Shown one piece after another: positions 16,088-23,822 of a stretch of DNA of 35,381 nucleotides. A program made the translations under genes and the position numbers. The stretch is from Nitrososphaerales archaeon (GTDB lineage Archaea; Thermoproteota; Nitrososphaeria; Nitrososphaerales; Gagatemarchaeaceae), in NCBI GenBank assembly GCA_030038365.1, contig JASHPA010000166.1:1-35381 (forward strand). The letters are read 5' to 3'. The notes under the pieces were generated by a model. It was not told where the DNA came from. It was given only the letters and a program-made list of their open reading frames with translations, and searched no databases. The first letter of the stretch is position 1; each line of letters opens with the position of its first letter.

Positions 16088-16099
16088 CTTATATATAAT
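16088..16099 (+). promoter_or_regulatory. Strong TATA box of the Lrp-like regulator
   Basis: CTTATATATAAT lies 24-35 nt upstream of the ATG at 16123, an excellent archaeal TATA position for a leaderless transcript. It is one of the clearest promoters in the window. Confidence 0.75.
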
Positions 16100-16122
16100 C
16101 CATATTCCGACATATTGGTCTA

Positions 16123-17307
16123 ATGGTCAATGAGCCGAGCGGCAAGGTAACCGGCGGACAGCCGATTCCTGAGATGGCTCAGCTCGCGAAGCTGGTGATG
16201 AAAATAGGGCCAGATATCGACCTTATCGCGAGATTATCAGGACAGTACAAGGAAACCATACGTTACAGGTACAAGGAAAAGATACTCTCGAAGGGGTTTG
16301 CACTGCAGGCGCGACTCAACTTTCAGGGTCTCAACCTGCAGAGGATCATAATGAAGGTCCGGTTGGGTGAAAACTATGCCCCCTTCGCCAAGGAGCTCTC
16401 CGTTGCCATGAACAGGATATGTTACGTGACCAACCTGTCCTCGCTCATGCCGGAGGGGTCATACCTTGTCCATGCTAACGTGCCGCGCCAGTTCAAGGAC
16501 AGGTTCGTCGAGCTCATGACCAAGATTCAAGGGCTGGGCATCTTCGCGTCAGTAGAATTTTACACCTTCGACTGGTACAGGAACGTGCCCATGCGGGCGG
16601 AATACTATGACTTTGAGCACGGTATGTGGGAGTTCAACTGGAGCAAGCCTGTCGAGCACGGTAAGGACGACCACGAGCCAGGGTTCGCTCCCTTCGAGTT
16701 CGACAAGGTCGACCTGCTGCTGATGAAGGAGCTCCAGATTGACGCTACACGCCCCCTGAGCGAGATAAGGGAAGCGATAAAGGCCAACGATGGGGTTGAT
16801 ATCAACTACAAGACGTTGTCCTGGCACTGGGTAAAGCACGTCCAGGAGAAGCAGATGATCAAGGGGTACACGCTGAGATGGACAGGGACGAAATACGACC
16901 CCAAGACCGAGCGTCTTGAGCACAGGCCTCACAGGTACATCTTCATCGCGGTGTTGGTGAGGGAGGTCGACGAGGCGGAGCGGGTCCGGCTGACGGCAGA
17001 GATGAACAAGGTGCCGTTCATCTGGAGCGAGGCCGCCGGGAGCGACTACTACGCCGAGTTCGCGTTTCCCGTCGAAATGATCAACGATGCGTTCGTCTTC
17101 CTAAAGAACGCCATCTCGACTTATGGCACGAGGGCTGAGTACCACGTAATCGACCAGATGAACACGCTCAGCTATGTCATATCCTACGGCCTCTTCGATG
17201 GCAGCGAGAGGATGTGGACGTTCAACACGGAAGAAATCCTCGCCAGGTTCCGGAGCCTGATAATGAAAATTGGAGAGGGCTCCGGTGCGGGCCGGAACCC
17301 ACAATAG
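16123..17307 (+). CDS. Duplicated Lrp/AsnC-like transcriptional regulator
   Basis: At 394 residues it is more than twice a normal Lrp protein. The N-terminal half has a helix-turn-helix-like segment (LVMKIGPDIDLIARLSGQ YKETIRYRYKEK) followed by an alpha/beta region (RIIMKVRLGENYAPFAKELS). The second half repeats this order: FDKVDLLLMKELQIDATRPLSEIREAI, KTLSWHWVKHVQE, then YIFIAVLVREVDEAERVRL. It probably binds DNA as a pseudo-symmetric unit. There is no classical RAM ligand signature that names an effector. It is a single gene with its own strong TATA box, flanked by gene-poor DNA. Function as a regulator is inferred from the HTH pattern. Confidence 0.65.
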   Translation: MVNEPSGKVTGGQPIPEMAQLAKLVMKIGPDIDLIARLSGQYKETIRYRYKEKILSKGFALQARLNFQGLNLQRIIMKVRLGENYAPFAKELSVAMNRICYVTNLSSLMPEGSYLVHANVPRQFKDRFVELMTKIQGLGIFASVEFYTFDWYRNVPMRAEYYDFEHGMWEFNWSKPVEHGKDDHEPGFAPFEFDKVDLLLMKELQIDATRPLSEIREAIKANDGVDINYKTLSWHWVKHVQEKQMIKGYTLRWTGTKYDPKTERLEHRPHRYIFIAVLVREVDEAERVRLTAEMNKVPFIWSEAAGSDYYAEFAFPVEMINDAFVFLKNAISTYGTRAEYHVIDQMNTLSYVISYGLFDGSERMWTFNTEEILARFRSLIMKIGEGSGAGRNPQ

Positions 17308-17313
17308 ACGCGT

Positions 17314-17442
17314 TTAGAGTCCGCCTGCAGAGCCGACCAGCCCGGTGGTCAGTGGCCCGGGATGGACCCCCATCGCCGTCAGCACGAGAGTCGCTCCGCC
17401 GAGTGCCAGCATGCCGAACCGAACCTTGTCGTCGATAGTCAT
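17314..17442 (-). CDS. 42-residue small membrane peptide
   Basis: This frame is too short for the ORF track. From ATG 17442 it reads MTIDDKVRFGMLALGGATLV and continues LTAMGVHPGPLTTGLVGSAGGL to TAA. One hydrophobic helix (~residues 9-25) follows a short charged start. A TATA-like CTTAAATT at 17466-17473 lies 24-31 nt upstream, the same spacing as other leaderless genes here. The promoter, hydrophobic profile and clean stop support a real gene. The function is unknown. Confidence 0.55.
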   Translation of the reverse strand: MTIDDKVRFGMLALGGATLVLTAMGVHPGPLTTGLVGSAGGL

Positions 17443-17465
17443 AATGCATGAAAGAACTGCTTGAA

Positions 17466-17473
17466 AATTTAAG
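17466..17473 (-). promoter_or_regulatory. TATA-like box of the 42-residue ORF
   Basis: CTTAAATT on the minus strand, 24-31 nt before ATG 17442, in an AT-rich pocket of otherwise GC-rich DNA. Confidence 0.45.
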
Positions 17474-17563
17474 CGTATGCTTTACTAGGTAAATGCTTAG
17501 AAGCTGGAAACTATCTTCATGTTTCGTCTGAGTTAGATTCCGGTGCTGATGATCTCCGCCGTA

Positions 17564-18022
17564 TCAGACCGTCCGCTGCAGCTCGTCGATTACCTCGAGG
17601 TGGTCCTCGGCGATGGACGCCCTCGGCAGCGAACTCAGCTTGTAGAAGCCGGCATCCACGAAGGGCGGTTTGGCGGTGGGCTTGGCCCCAGGCGGGACGT
17701 CGAACTCGAAGACTATCACTATGTCCCAATGTCCGCCCATGAACGACTGGAGGTCGGCGAACTTCCTGGTCGCCCCGTCGATCCCCGAGACCTCCGAGTC
17801 TGCGGCTCTCTGGGCTGCATCCGATGGCTTCTCGCCGAACCGCAGGATAGTCGCCGGGAGCATCAGCTTGCCCCTCCTGAATGCGAGAGGGTGGGCGTCG
17901 GTCGCCCTCACGAGCAGCACAGAGTCCGGGTCGGACTTGATGAGGTCGAACGCGGAGATGTGCAGGTTCTCGTCGCTTATCCTCATGCGGTTCCAGCCTC
18001 CGGCCCCGCTGCTGGTGGCCAT
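17564..18022 (-). CDS. Nudix-fold-like protein with degenerate Nudix box
   Basis: The 152 residues follow the Nudix order: a first strand with SVLLVRAT, then 'R-R-G-K-L-M-L-P-A-T-I-L-R-F-G-E-K-P-S-D-A-A-Q-R-A-A-D-S-E-V-S-G'. This aligns with the Nudix box Gx5Ex7REUxEExGU, but RE-U-x-EE is changed to R-A-A-D-S-E-V, so most metal-binding glutamates are missing. Later HWDIVIVFEFDVP is the usual beta-strand. It may be a Nudix-like binding protein rather than a hydrolase. The ATG at 18022 has a CTTTAATC TATA element about 21-28 nt upstream, in the 34-nt gap after the pyrophosphatase gene. Confidence 0.55.
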   Translation of the reverse strand: MATSSGAGGWNRMRISDENLHISAFDLIKSDPDSVLLVRATDAHPLAFRRGKLMLPATILRFGEKPSDAAQRAADSEVSGIDGATRKFADLQSFMGGHWDIVIVFEFDVPPGAKPTAKPPFVDAGFYKLSSLPRASIAEDHLEVIDELQRTV

Positions 18023-18056
18023 GTCCTGTTCTGCGACAGGCCGACCGGATTAAAGG

Positions 18057-18602
18057 CTACCTGTTTGACTTTCGGCCGGGCCTCTTCCGCGCGAACCGTT
18101 CAGAGGCCTCGGTTATCAGTGAACGCGCGTGCCGATGGTCCTCCCAGCCGTCGACCTTTACGAACTTGCCTGGCTCGGACTCCTTGTAGTGCTGGAAGAA
18201 ATGCTCGATCTGCTTCCTTGTGAACGCGGGGAGCTGCCTTATGTCGTCGACGCCCGAGTAGTTCGGGTCCACCCTCTTGGCCGGAAGCGCTATCACCTTG
18301 GCGTCGGGACCATTCTCGTCCTCCATCACCAGCACCCCTATCGGCCTCGACCGGATGACCGACATCGGATAGACTGGTTCCTCCGTCACCACGAGAGTAT
18401 CGAGCGGGTCGCCGTCCTCCGCCGAGGTCTGAGGGATGAAGCCATAGTTGAACGGGTAGTAGGTTGGGGTGTAGAGGAAGCGGTCGACGAAGACGAATCC
18501 GGTCTCCTCGTCTATCTCGTACTTCACGTTGCTCCCTCTGGGTATCTCGATCACGACGTTGACCTCGTCGGGCGCCTTCCTACCGGCGTTCAGCGTTGTC
18601 AC
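18057..18602 (-). CDS. ppa: Soluble inorganic pyrophosphatase (family I)
   Basis: Family I hallmarks are all present: VVIEIPRGSNVKYE (active Glu, Arg/Lys, Glu), YPFNYGFIPQT, and the DGDPLDTLV signature with three catalytic Asp residues that hold Mg2+. After it come 'P-I-G-V-L-V-M-E-D-E-N-G-P-D-A-K-V-I-A' and HFFQHYKESEPGK. It hydrolyses PPi to two phosphates and drives synthesis reactions such as nucleotide-sugar formation. The start proposed here is GTG at 18602, because CCTTATAT (18629-18636) lies 27-34 nt upstream. The TTG at 18629 in the ORF track would overlap that TATA box. The resulting 181 residues match the normal family length. Confidence 0.93.
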   Translation of the reverse strand: MTTLNAGRKAPDEVNVVIEIPRGSNVKYEIDEETGFVFVDRFLYTPTYYPFNYGFIPQTSAEDGDPLDTLVVTEEPVYPMSVIRSRPIGVLVMEDENGPDAKVIALPAKRVDPNYSGVDDIRQLPAFTRKQIEHFFQHYKESEPGKFVKVDGWEDHRHARSLITEASERFARKRPGRKSNR

Positions 18603-18628
18603 GAACGCGACCTTGGTCCAGTCCCGCA

Positions 18629-18636
18629 ATATAAGG
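18629..18636 (-). promoter_or_regulatory. TATA box of the pyrophosphatase gene
   Basis: CCTTATAT on the minus strand, 27-34 nt upstream of the GTG at 18602. Its position is the main reason to prefer that start. Confidence 0.55.
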
Positions 18637-18656
18637 TGCCTGAGACCGTCGAAGGG

Positions 18657-18804
18657 CGAGCCATCGCTGCGTGAGGTTGTCGGTACAGGACAGGTCGACG
18701 GTGATCGCTTGGGAATGAACCAAGCACCCGGACCCCCGTGCCGCAGGGGGGCGGGACCGGACCACCACTGCCGCAGCTCACCATACTCTGAGTGTCTTCT
18801 CTAT
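18657..18804. other. GC-rich hairpin-forming region between divergent promoters
   Basis: It contains a CCCCC/GGGGG stem (18733-18750) and a GCTTGG/CCAAGC stem with a 7-nt loop (18707-18725). On the minus strand the latter looks like a tRNA T-arm, but its loop TTCATTC lacks the invariant A58, and no proper anticodon loop can be folded. No gene is supported. Confidence 0.35.
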
Positions 18805-18814
18805 TCATATATCG
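18805..18814 (+). promoter_or_regulatory. TATA box of the metallo-beta-lactamase-fold gene
   Basis: TCATATATCG lies 23-32 nt upstream of ATG 18837. This supports 18837 rather than the ORF-track start at 18792. Confidence 0.6.
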
Positions 18815-18836
18815 AAGCTCGGTTCGACCGCCCCTG

Positions 18837-20195
18837 ATGGGGGTCTCGGTCACCTGTTACGGAGGGGTCGGACAGATCGGCGGGAACAAGATACTGCTGA
18901 GAGACAGGGACACCGCCGTGATGCTCGACTTTGGGGCGGGATTCTCCGACGGCTCAGACTACTTCGCCCAATATGTGATTCCCCGGAGGGTCAACGGCGC
19001 GGGAGACTTCTTCGAATTCGGTCTGCTCCCTGAGATAGCCGGGCTGTATTCGGAGGACGCCCTCCAGAACACCCATGTCAAGTACGAACCACCGCTCGTC
19101 GACGCGATAATCCTCAGCCACTACCACTTCGACCACACGGGAAGGATAGGCCTCACCGACGCTCAGATACCCGTCTATTGCGGCGAGACGACCGCTCTGA
19201 TGCACGAAGCGTGCCAGAATCTGCCGGGCGGCTCGCCTCTCAAAGGCCATCGGCTCGAGACCTTCCGCACCGGCGACAGGTTCAGGGTCGGGTCGATAGA
19301 GGTCCAGCCCGTGCACGTCGACCATTCGATTCCGGGCACGTATGGGTTCATCATCTTCACCTCAGAGGGGCCGATGGTGTACACGGGCGACTTCCGGTTC
19401 CACGGACCCAAGGGCTCCATGACGCGGGACTTCATAGAGGCGGCCGCTGGAGCGAGACCGAATGTCCTCATCTCCGAGGGGACCCGCGTCGGCCAGAGAG
19501 ACCCGAGGAGGGAGATGGGGGAGAAGGAGGTGGTGTCAGAGACACAGGCTCTCCTCGCCAAGAACGAGGGGCTTGTCTTCTCCTCATTCAGGGGGAACGA
19601 CATCGACCGGGTGTCTTCGTTCTTCAGAGCCTGCGAGGTGGCTGGGAGACGACTGGTCGTGTCGATGAAGGTCGCGGCGCTGCTGGTGAAGTTGCAGGAC
19701 GACAAGAACCTCAGGGTTCCCAAGCCGGGGAAGGACGTCTCGGTCTACGTGCGCAGAAAGAAGAAAGGTTCCTACGACGACGGGGACTATTTCAGATGGG
19801 AGAAACCGTTCCTGGACGGAGGAGTCTCCGCCGCAGACATCAAGAAGGATCAGAAGGGATATCTGCTCCACCTTGATGAAGCGCAGCTTCCCGAGCTCAT
19901 CGACATCCGCCCCGACGCTGGTGGGGCCTACATCCACGCTTCGACGGAGGCTTTCAACGAGGAGGGGGAGCGCGACGAGGAGCTAGTGAAGAACTGGGTC
20001 GAGCACTTCGGGTTCAGCTATCACCAGATTCATGCGTCCGGGCACGCGCCGACGCGCCAGGTAAAGGAGCTCGTGAACGGTATCGGCGCGCGACGCGTGG
20101 TGCCAGTGCACACGGACAACCCCGGACTGTTCTCCTCGATGACCTCCTCGAAGGTGACGCTCCCGCAGAAGGGAGAGCCCATCAGCGTCGCTTGA
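18837..20195 (+). CDS. Metallo-beta-lactamase-fold hydrolase, RNase J/beta-CASP-like
   Basis: From ATG 18837 (MGVSVTCYGGVGQIGGNKIL) the protein is 452 residues. The MBL metal motif ILSHYHFDHTG (H95, H97, D99, H100) is followed by VHVDHSIPGTYGF and MVYTGDFRFHGP, which carry the further His and Asp ligands, so two zinc ions are likely. The opening 'Y-G-G-V-G-Q-I-G-G-N', the insertion between the metal motifs and the late IHASGHAP...VVPVHTDNP resemble RNase J and related beta-CASP nucleases. RNA cleavage is therefore the best guess but is not proven by motif alone. Its 3' end is 12 nt from the convergent mannosyltransferase gene. Confidence 0.75.
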   Translation: MGVSVTCYGGVGQIGGNKILLRDRDTAVMLDFGAGFSDGSDYFAQYVIPRRVNGAGDFFEFGLLPEIAGLYSEDALQNTHVKYEPPLVDAIILSHYHFDHTGRIGLTDAQIPVYCGETTALMHEACQNLPGGSPLKGHRLETFRTGDRFRVGSIEVQPVHVDHSIPGTYGFIIFTSEGPMVYTGDFRFHGPKGSMTRDFIEAAAGARPNVLISEGTRVGQRDPRREMGEKEVVSETQALLAKNEGLVFSSFRGNDIDRVSSFFRACEVAGRRLVVSMKVAALLVKLQDDKNLRVPKPGKDVSVYVRRKKKGSYDDGDYFRWEKPFLDGGVSAADIKKDQKGYLLHLDEAQLPELIDIRPDAGGAYIHASTEAFNEEGERDEELVKNWVEHFGFSYHQIHASGHAPTRQVKELVNGIGARRVVPVHTDNPGLFSSMTSSKVTLPQKGEPISVA

Positions 20196-20207
20196 CGAGG
20201 ACGGCCT

Positions 20208-21437
20208 CTATGCGAAGAACGCTACCGTGAACGTCAGCAACGCCCAGACAGCAGCGGCCAAGCACAGGATGGTATAGACGGCCACCTTCCACTTTCGATT
20301 GACCACGCTGCGGGAGTAACCGAAGAACACGGGGAACGCCGCCAGCAGCAGACGGGGAATCGAGTAGACCGGCGTGCCCTGGACGAAGAGCAGTGGTACC
20401 GAGAGGACCAGCGAGAAGCCGACCAAAAGCCAGCGTTCTTTCAGGCCCTTGAGCGCGGCTAGGAGACAGACCCCGGCAAAGAAGAAAGCTTCGAAGAAGA
20501 CGTTCCTCAGTACCCAGTACGTCGACGACAGCGAAATCCCGTCGACCAGCCATGGTATGTGGTCGAAGGAACCTTCTCCGTGGCCGTTGTAGAGCCATTC
20601 GATCTGCCCCCACGGCGTCGCTGCCCCGACCGACCAGAGCTCGTGTTCCAGCTTCAGGAAGGTGAAGGGACTCCCGGTCGCGACCCAATACGCCCCCAGC
20701 ACGCAGACCCCAGCGACGACGCCGGGAAGGAGGAGTGGGAGAGCAGTCTTGAGCACCGTGGAGACGCTCGCCCTGCCTCCCCAGGCAAGCAGCGCTCCAT
20801 AGGCGGTCGCAACCCCTGCGGCGACCAGAAGGTCGTAGAAGACTAGCCCGGCGAGGGCCAGGCAGACCCCGGCAGCGAGCCGCCTACCTCTGACGAACGC
20901 CAGGAGGCCGAGACCGAGGAAGACGAGCGCCAGCATGTCTGAATAGCCGACCAGGGAATACGCGACGTAGACTGGGAAGACCTCGGCGAGCAGGGCCGTC
21001 CTCAGGTCGAAGAGCTTCAGCAGTATGATCGGGAAGACGAAGCTGAGGAGATTGGTGACCAGCAGGGCAGCCGTCCAGTAGGAGCCGGTGGCGAAATGGC
21101 CAAGATAGATGAGCGCAGGATAGAACGGTGAGAATGCGTACAGCTCCGAAAAGGGAAGTCGCGGGTATCCCGTCGAGGCGATCGACTGGTACAGATAGGC
21201 GTCCCAGTTCGTGGCCATCGTATGAACCATCGCGGTGAAGCCGCGCTCGGTCGGAAGAACCGTGAATGTCTGGAAGTTTCCCCTAGTGAAGAGTACGAAG
21301 GTTCCGGCGAGGACGACCACCTTCGCGGCGACGAGGACGGAGACGACGATCATGATGCGTCTCCGGTCGAGTATGCCCTTCCCGAGGGAGTTGGTCCCCG
21401 GCGAGGCGGGAGGTGAAGAGAGGCTCTCGGTCGTCAT
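20208..21437 (-). CDS. PIG-V-like polytopic mannosyltransferase
   Basis: About ten hydrophobic helices and an extracytoplasmic motif WDAYLYQSIASTGYP ... AFSPFYPALIYLG match the PIG-V/GT-C pattern 'W-D-x-x-x-Y-x-x-I-A-x-x-G-Y ... F-x-P-x-Y-P'. Such enzymes transfer mannose or another sugar from a lipid-linked donor on the outer face of the membrane. The start chosen is ATG 21437, with a GAGGA site about 8 nt upstream. ATATAAAT at 21480-21487 lies inside the longer track ORF (ATG 21503) and would serve as TATA for the shorter form. ATG 21470 is a third option. Confidence 0.75.
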   Translation of the reverse strand: MTTESLSSPPASPGTNSLGKGILDRRRIMIVVSVLVAAKVVVLAGTFVLFTRGNFQTFTVLPTERGFTAMVHTMATNWDAYLYQSIASTGYPRLPFSELYAFSPFYPALIYLGHFATGSYWTAALLVTNLLSFVFPIILLKLFDLRTALLAEVFPVYVAYSLVGYSDMLALVFLGLGLLAFVRGRRLAAGVCLALAGLVFYDLLVAAGVATAYGALLAWGGRASVSTVLKTALPLLLPGVVAGVCVLGAYWVATGSPFTFLKLEHELWSVGAATPWGQIEWLYNGHGEGSFDHIPWLVDGISLSSTYWVLRNVFFEAFFFAGVCLLAALKGLKERWLLVGFSLVLSVPLLFVQGTPVYSIPRLLLAAFPVFFGYSRSVVNRKWKVAVYTILCLAAAVWALLTFTVAFFA

Positions 21438-21654
21438 TCGTTGTTCCTCGGGGACGTCGCGCGTCTTCATCTGGAGTGGATTTATATTGAATAGATTCCG
21501 CATTCAATAAGTAAAAGTGGCCTGACCCACATTGGTTCGCCGGAAAACCAGCAGCTTTGGTTTCACAAGAACCGTCTGCAGATTCGCTTCGAGTTACGTG
21601 GACTGCCGAAGCGTCTGAAATAAGGCAACAGTGTATGAAGGGCCATAAATGAGG

Positions 21655-22545
21655 TAGCCCGGCCAGGAGTCGAACCTGGGTCAAGGGCTCCAAAGGCCCC
21701 TATGCTTGCCACTACAGTCGACGGACACAAGTCCTCCACCGGGCTGCTTCCGGGCTGGAAGGCCCGCGCCTGTTTCGATTTAAAAAGCTAGTCAGTTGCT
21801 TCCTTTTCTTTCCTATCAATCCTATCTTCAAAGGGAAAGCCTGGCAATCGGCTGAACCGTAGAGACGCAGTCCATACATTGTCTTACCATCCTTCTGATA
21901 ATGATAGATTTTGGATCGGAGCCCGAACTGCTGGAGCACCAAGTAGAACTCCTGAATCAGGATCGGCTCGAGCATCTGAATCTGGAGTTTCACATTACTC
22001 GCAAAAGTTACGGACCCCTCAACCGAGAATAACCCTGCTATGAATCCGCGCAGGGTGTCCGAGTGTTGCTTCGCAAACTCCGGAATCCGAAGTCTACCCG
22101 TTTTCTTTCCGTTGGGATGCTCTCCTACATGTGTCATGAACTCATACACGATCCTGCTACAGTAGTAGGCTTCATACCATGTGGTCCTATCCCTAATCGT
22201 GGCCTTCACATTGAAGAGGGCAAGGGTCAGGCTCCTGTATGATTGTACAACTCCCAAGTCCCCTTCACAAAGTTCGATTCGCCATTTTCCAGTCCGTAAG
22301 GCAGCTCTTCTCTTTTGATGAGATTTCCGTCTCCATACAGCATGCCTGCCAGGGCTCCGAGATCGTACGAGTCATAGTCTGGCCAGAAAACAGTATGCGG
22401 AGATCCCTTCGCCATAGCCTCTGCCACGTGGTTTCATGTTGGTGAGCGCTAAGACATCGGCGAAGCGCCGTTGAAGAGGAACAGACGCCATTACCCATGA
22501 TGTTCAGAGGGCAATTAAGCCCAACGAATCCGACACCACCGGGCT
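21655..22545 (-). tRNA. tRNA-Gln(UUG) interrupted in the D-arm by a ~0.8-kb insertion
   Basis: The 3' part (21655-21716) reads TGTAGTGGCAAGCATAGGGG, loop CTTTGGA (anticodon TTG), then stems GCCCT and CCAGG-TTCGACT-CCTGG, acceptor CCGGGCT and discriminator A. CCA is not encoded. The matching 5' acceptor AGCCCGG followed by TGG is at 22545-22536. Joining 22545-22536 to 21716-21655 gives a perfect 72-nt cloverleaf (D-stem GTGT/GCAT). The junction can slide over three bases (TGT). A second copy of the 5' end, AGCCCGGTGG, sits at 21745-21736, only 19 nt from the 3' part. I could not fold a canonical bulge-helix-bulge at either junction. Confidence 0.8.
21712..22427 (-). pseudogene. LAGLIDADG homing endonuclease gene with a frameshift
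   Basis: Two overlapping minus frames make one two-motif LAGLIDADG protein. The first (22427-22227) has LGALAGMLYGDGNLI (motif 1). The second (22257-21712) has LRGFIAGLFSVEGSVTF (motif 2), followed by LQIQMLEPILIQEFYLVLQQFG. The join is within about 30 nt around 22250, where frame 1 runs to TGA at 22227 and frame 2 takes over, a one-base-type shift. It may be a decayed gene, programmed frameshift or sequence error. The last codons run into the tRNA 3' part and the stop TAG is TGTAG of the D-arm. Codon use is more AT-rich than in the neighbours. In an intact state it would cut the uninterrupted tRNA-Gln gene to spread the insert. Confidence 0.75.
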
Positions 22546-22587
22546 ACCAATCGCGGGAAGAGTTGGTAGCCAGACAAGGGTTGTCGG

Positions 22588-23652
22588 TCAGTGCACGACG
22601 AAATTCTCTTTCTTCACGAGATACCCCACGATCTTCTCTACGGGGTCCTCCATAGAGTCGAGCGCCTTCTTCGCCTTCCTTGCGCAGTGCTTCCTGTAGT
22701 TGGGCGCGAGGCACTTCCTGACGAGCGGCGAGAGCCTCTCGATGTTGTGTGTGCGTAACAGCAACCCGCTCGTGCGCAGGTACCTCTCCGTGTAGAGCCC
22801 GTGTCCCTGGTACGCGGAGATGGTGGGGACGCCTATGAGCGCGGCTTCCGTGGTCATGGTGCCACCCATGCCTATGAAGACGTCGGAGCGCCGTATGAGA
22901 CCCGCCCCGTCGACGACCTTGTCGGGGACGATGAAGACATCCCCGAACATCTTCTGCACCCTCTCGAGCTGGTCCTGGTACCTGCAGAGGGCCACGAGGT
23001 TGCAGTTCCGGTAGTCGGACGCGAGCTTCTGCAGGACCCTCTCCGCCCAGGTGGCGTCGGTCCCTATCATGTAGGGCGCGTACGACTCTTCGAGCCTGAC
23101 GAGGATGGTGGGCTTCCCCGCCTCCAGCTTCACCTCGAGCGGGGCCTTCGGCGGTTCCCGCTTCAGCCAGGCGGCGGGGTCGAGAGCCCTGTACTTGGTT
23201 ATCTCGCGCCTCTGGAGGCCGAAGCGGTACCAGGCGATATAGGGGATTATCCACGGCGTCAGCAGGTGGTGGGAGAAGGGCAGGGAGAGCTTCCCCGCGA
23301 TGACCGAATGAGGTGAGTCGCTTACCGCGACATGGTTGCATCGTATACCGAAGGAAATCCGGGCGCAGTCCGCCGAAGCCACGGAGACCGAGACGTTCGG
23401 CTGGAACTTGCCGATCGCCGGGAGGAGAGCGTTCATCCTCTCGAGGCTCGCTCGGAGCTGGTCGTAGGGGTCCTTGCCGCCTCGGGCGCCGAAGTAGTTC
23501 AGGTCCATGCCGAGGAGGGACGCGAGCTGCTCCACCTCACGGTAGTGCCTCGATGTCAGCAGGACTTCGTGGCCCCCCTTGCGGAGCTCTTCCGCCACCG
23601 GCCTGAAGAAGAGCAGCTGCTTCGGGGTCAACAGGTCTAGCCATACTTTCAA
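22588..23652 (-). CDS. DUF354-family glycosyltransferase/epimerase-like protein
   Basis: The preferred start is TTG at 23652 (MKVWLDLLTPKQLLFFRPVAEE, 354 residues). The long N-terminal extension in the track has no family features. The N-terminal domain carries 'F-R-P-V-A-E-E-L-R-K-G-G-H-E-V-L-L-T-S-R', the MurG/WbpI-like GT-B start. The C-terminal domain has SDVFIGMGGTMTTEAALIGVPTISAYQG, the typical sugar-nucleotide-binding GGTM-x-x-E-A-A loop. DUF354 proteins resemble UDP-GlcNAc 2-epimerases and GT-B transferases and occur near archaeal glycan genes. The reaction is not known. It lies just downstream of the interrupted tRNA and divergent from the dehydrogenase-like gene. Confidence 0.8.
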   Translation of the reverse strand: MKVWLDLLTPKQLLFFRPVAEELRKGGHEVLLTSRHYREVEQLASLLGMDLNYFGARGGKDPYDQLRASLERMNALLPAIGKFQPNVSVSVASADCARISFGIRCNHVAVSDSPHSVIAGKLSLPFSHHLLTPWIIPYIAWYRFGLQRREITKYRALDPAAWLKREPPKAPLEVKLEAGKPTILVRLEESYAPYMIGTDATWAERVLQKLASDYRNCNLVALCRYQDQLERVQKMFGDVFIVPDKVVDGAGLIRRSDVFIGMGGTMTTEAALIGVPTISAYQGHGLYTERYLRTSGLLLRTHNIERLSPLVRKCLAPNYRKHCARKAKKALDSMEDPVEKIVGYLVKKENFVVH

Positions 23653-23822
23653 GAAGGCATCCTCCGGGGCGTTCCTTCGCTGCTGGAGCGTGCGCGCTCG
23701 GGCAAGTTCGCGCCAGTCTCCTGGAGCCCGCCTTATTAGGCGCTCGGCTTGCGCACTAATTCCTTCGACGCCTGTCCATGCAGCGAGGCGCGGGATGCGC
23801 CAAAGTCTATAACGCTTCGCGC

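Noticed and set aside
18707-18800. Possible tRNA on the minus strand between the pyrophosphatase and the MBL-fold gene
   Set aside because: T-loop TTCATTC lacks the required A58, the anticodon region gives a nine-base loop with no valid anticodon position, and the acceptor stem has a mismatch.
22265-22498. 77-codon minus ORF upstream of the endonuclease
   Set aside because: It overlaps the first LAGLIDADG frame in a different register and has no motif.
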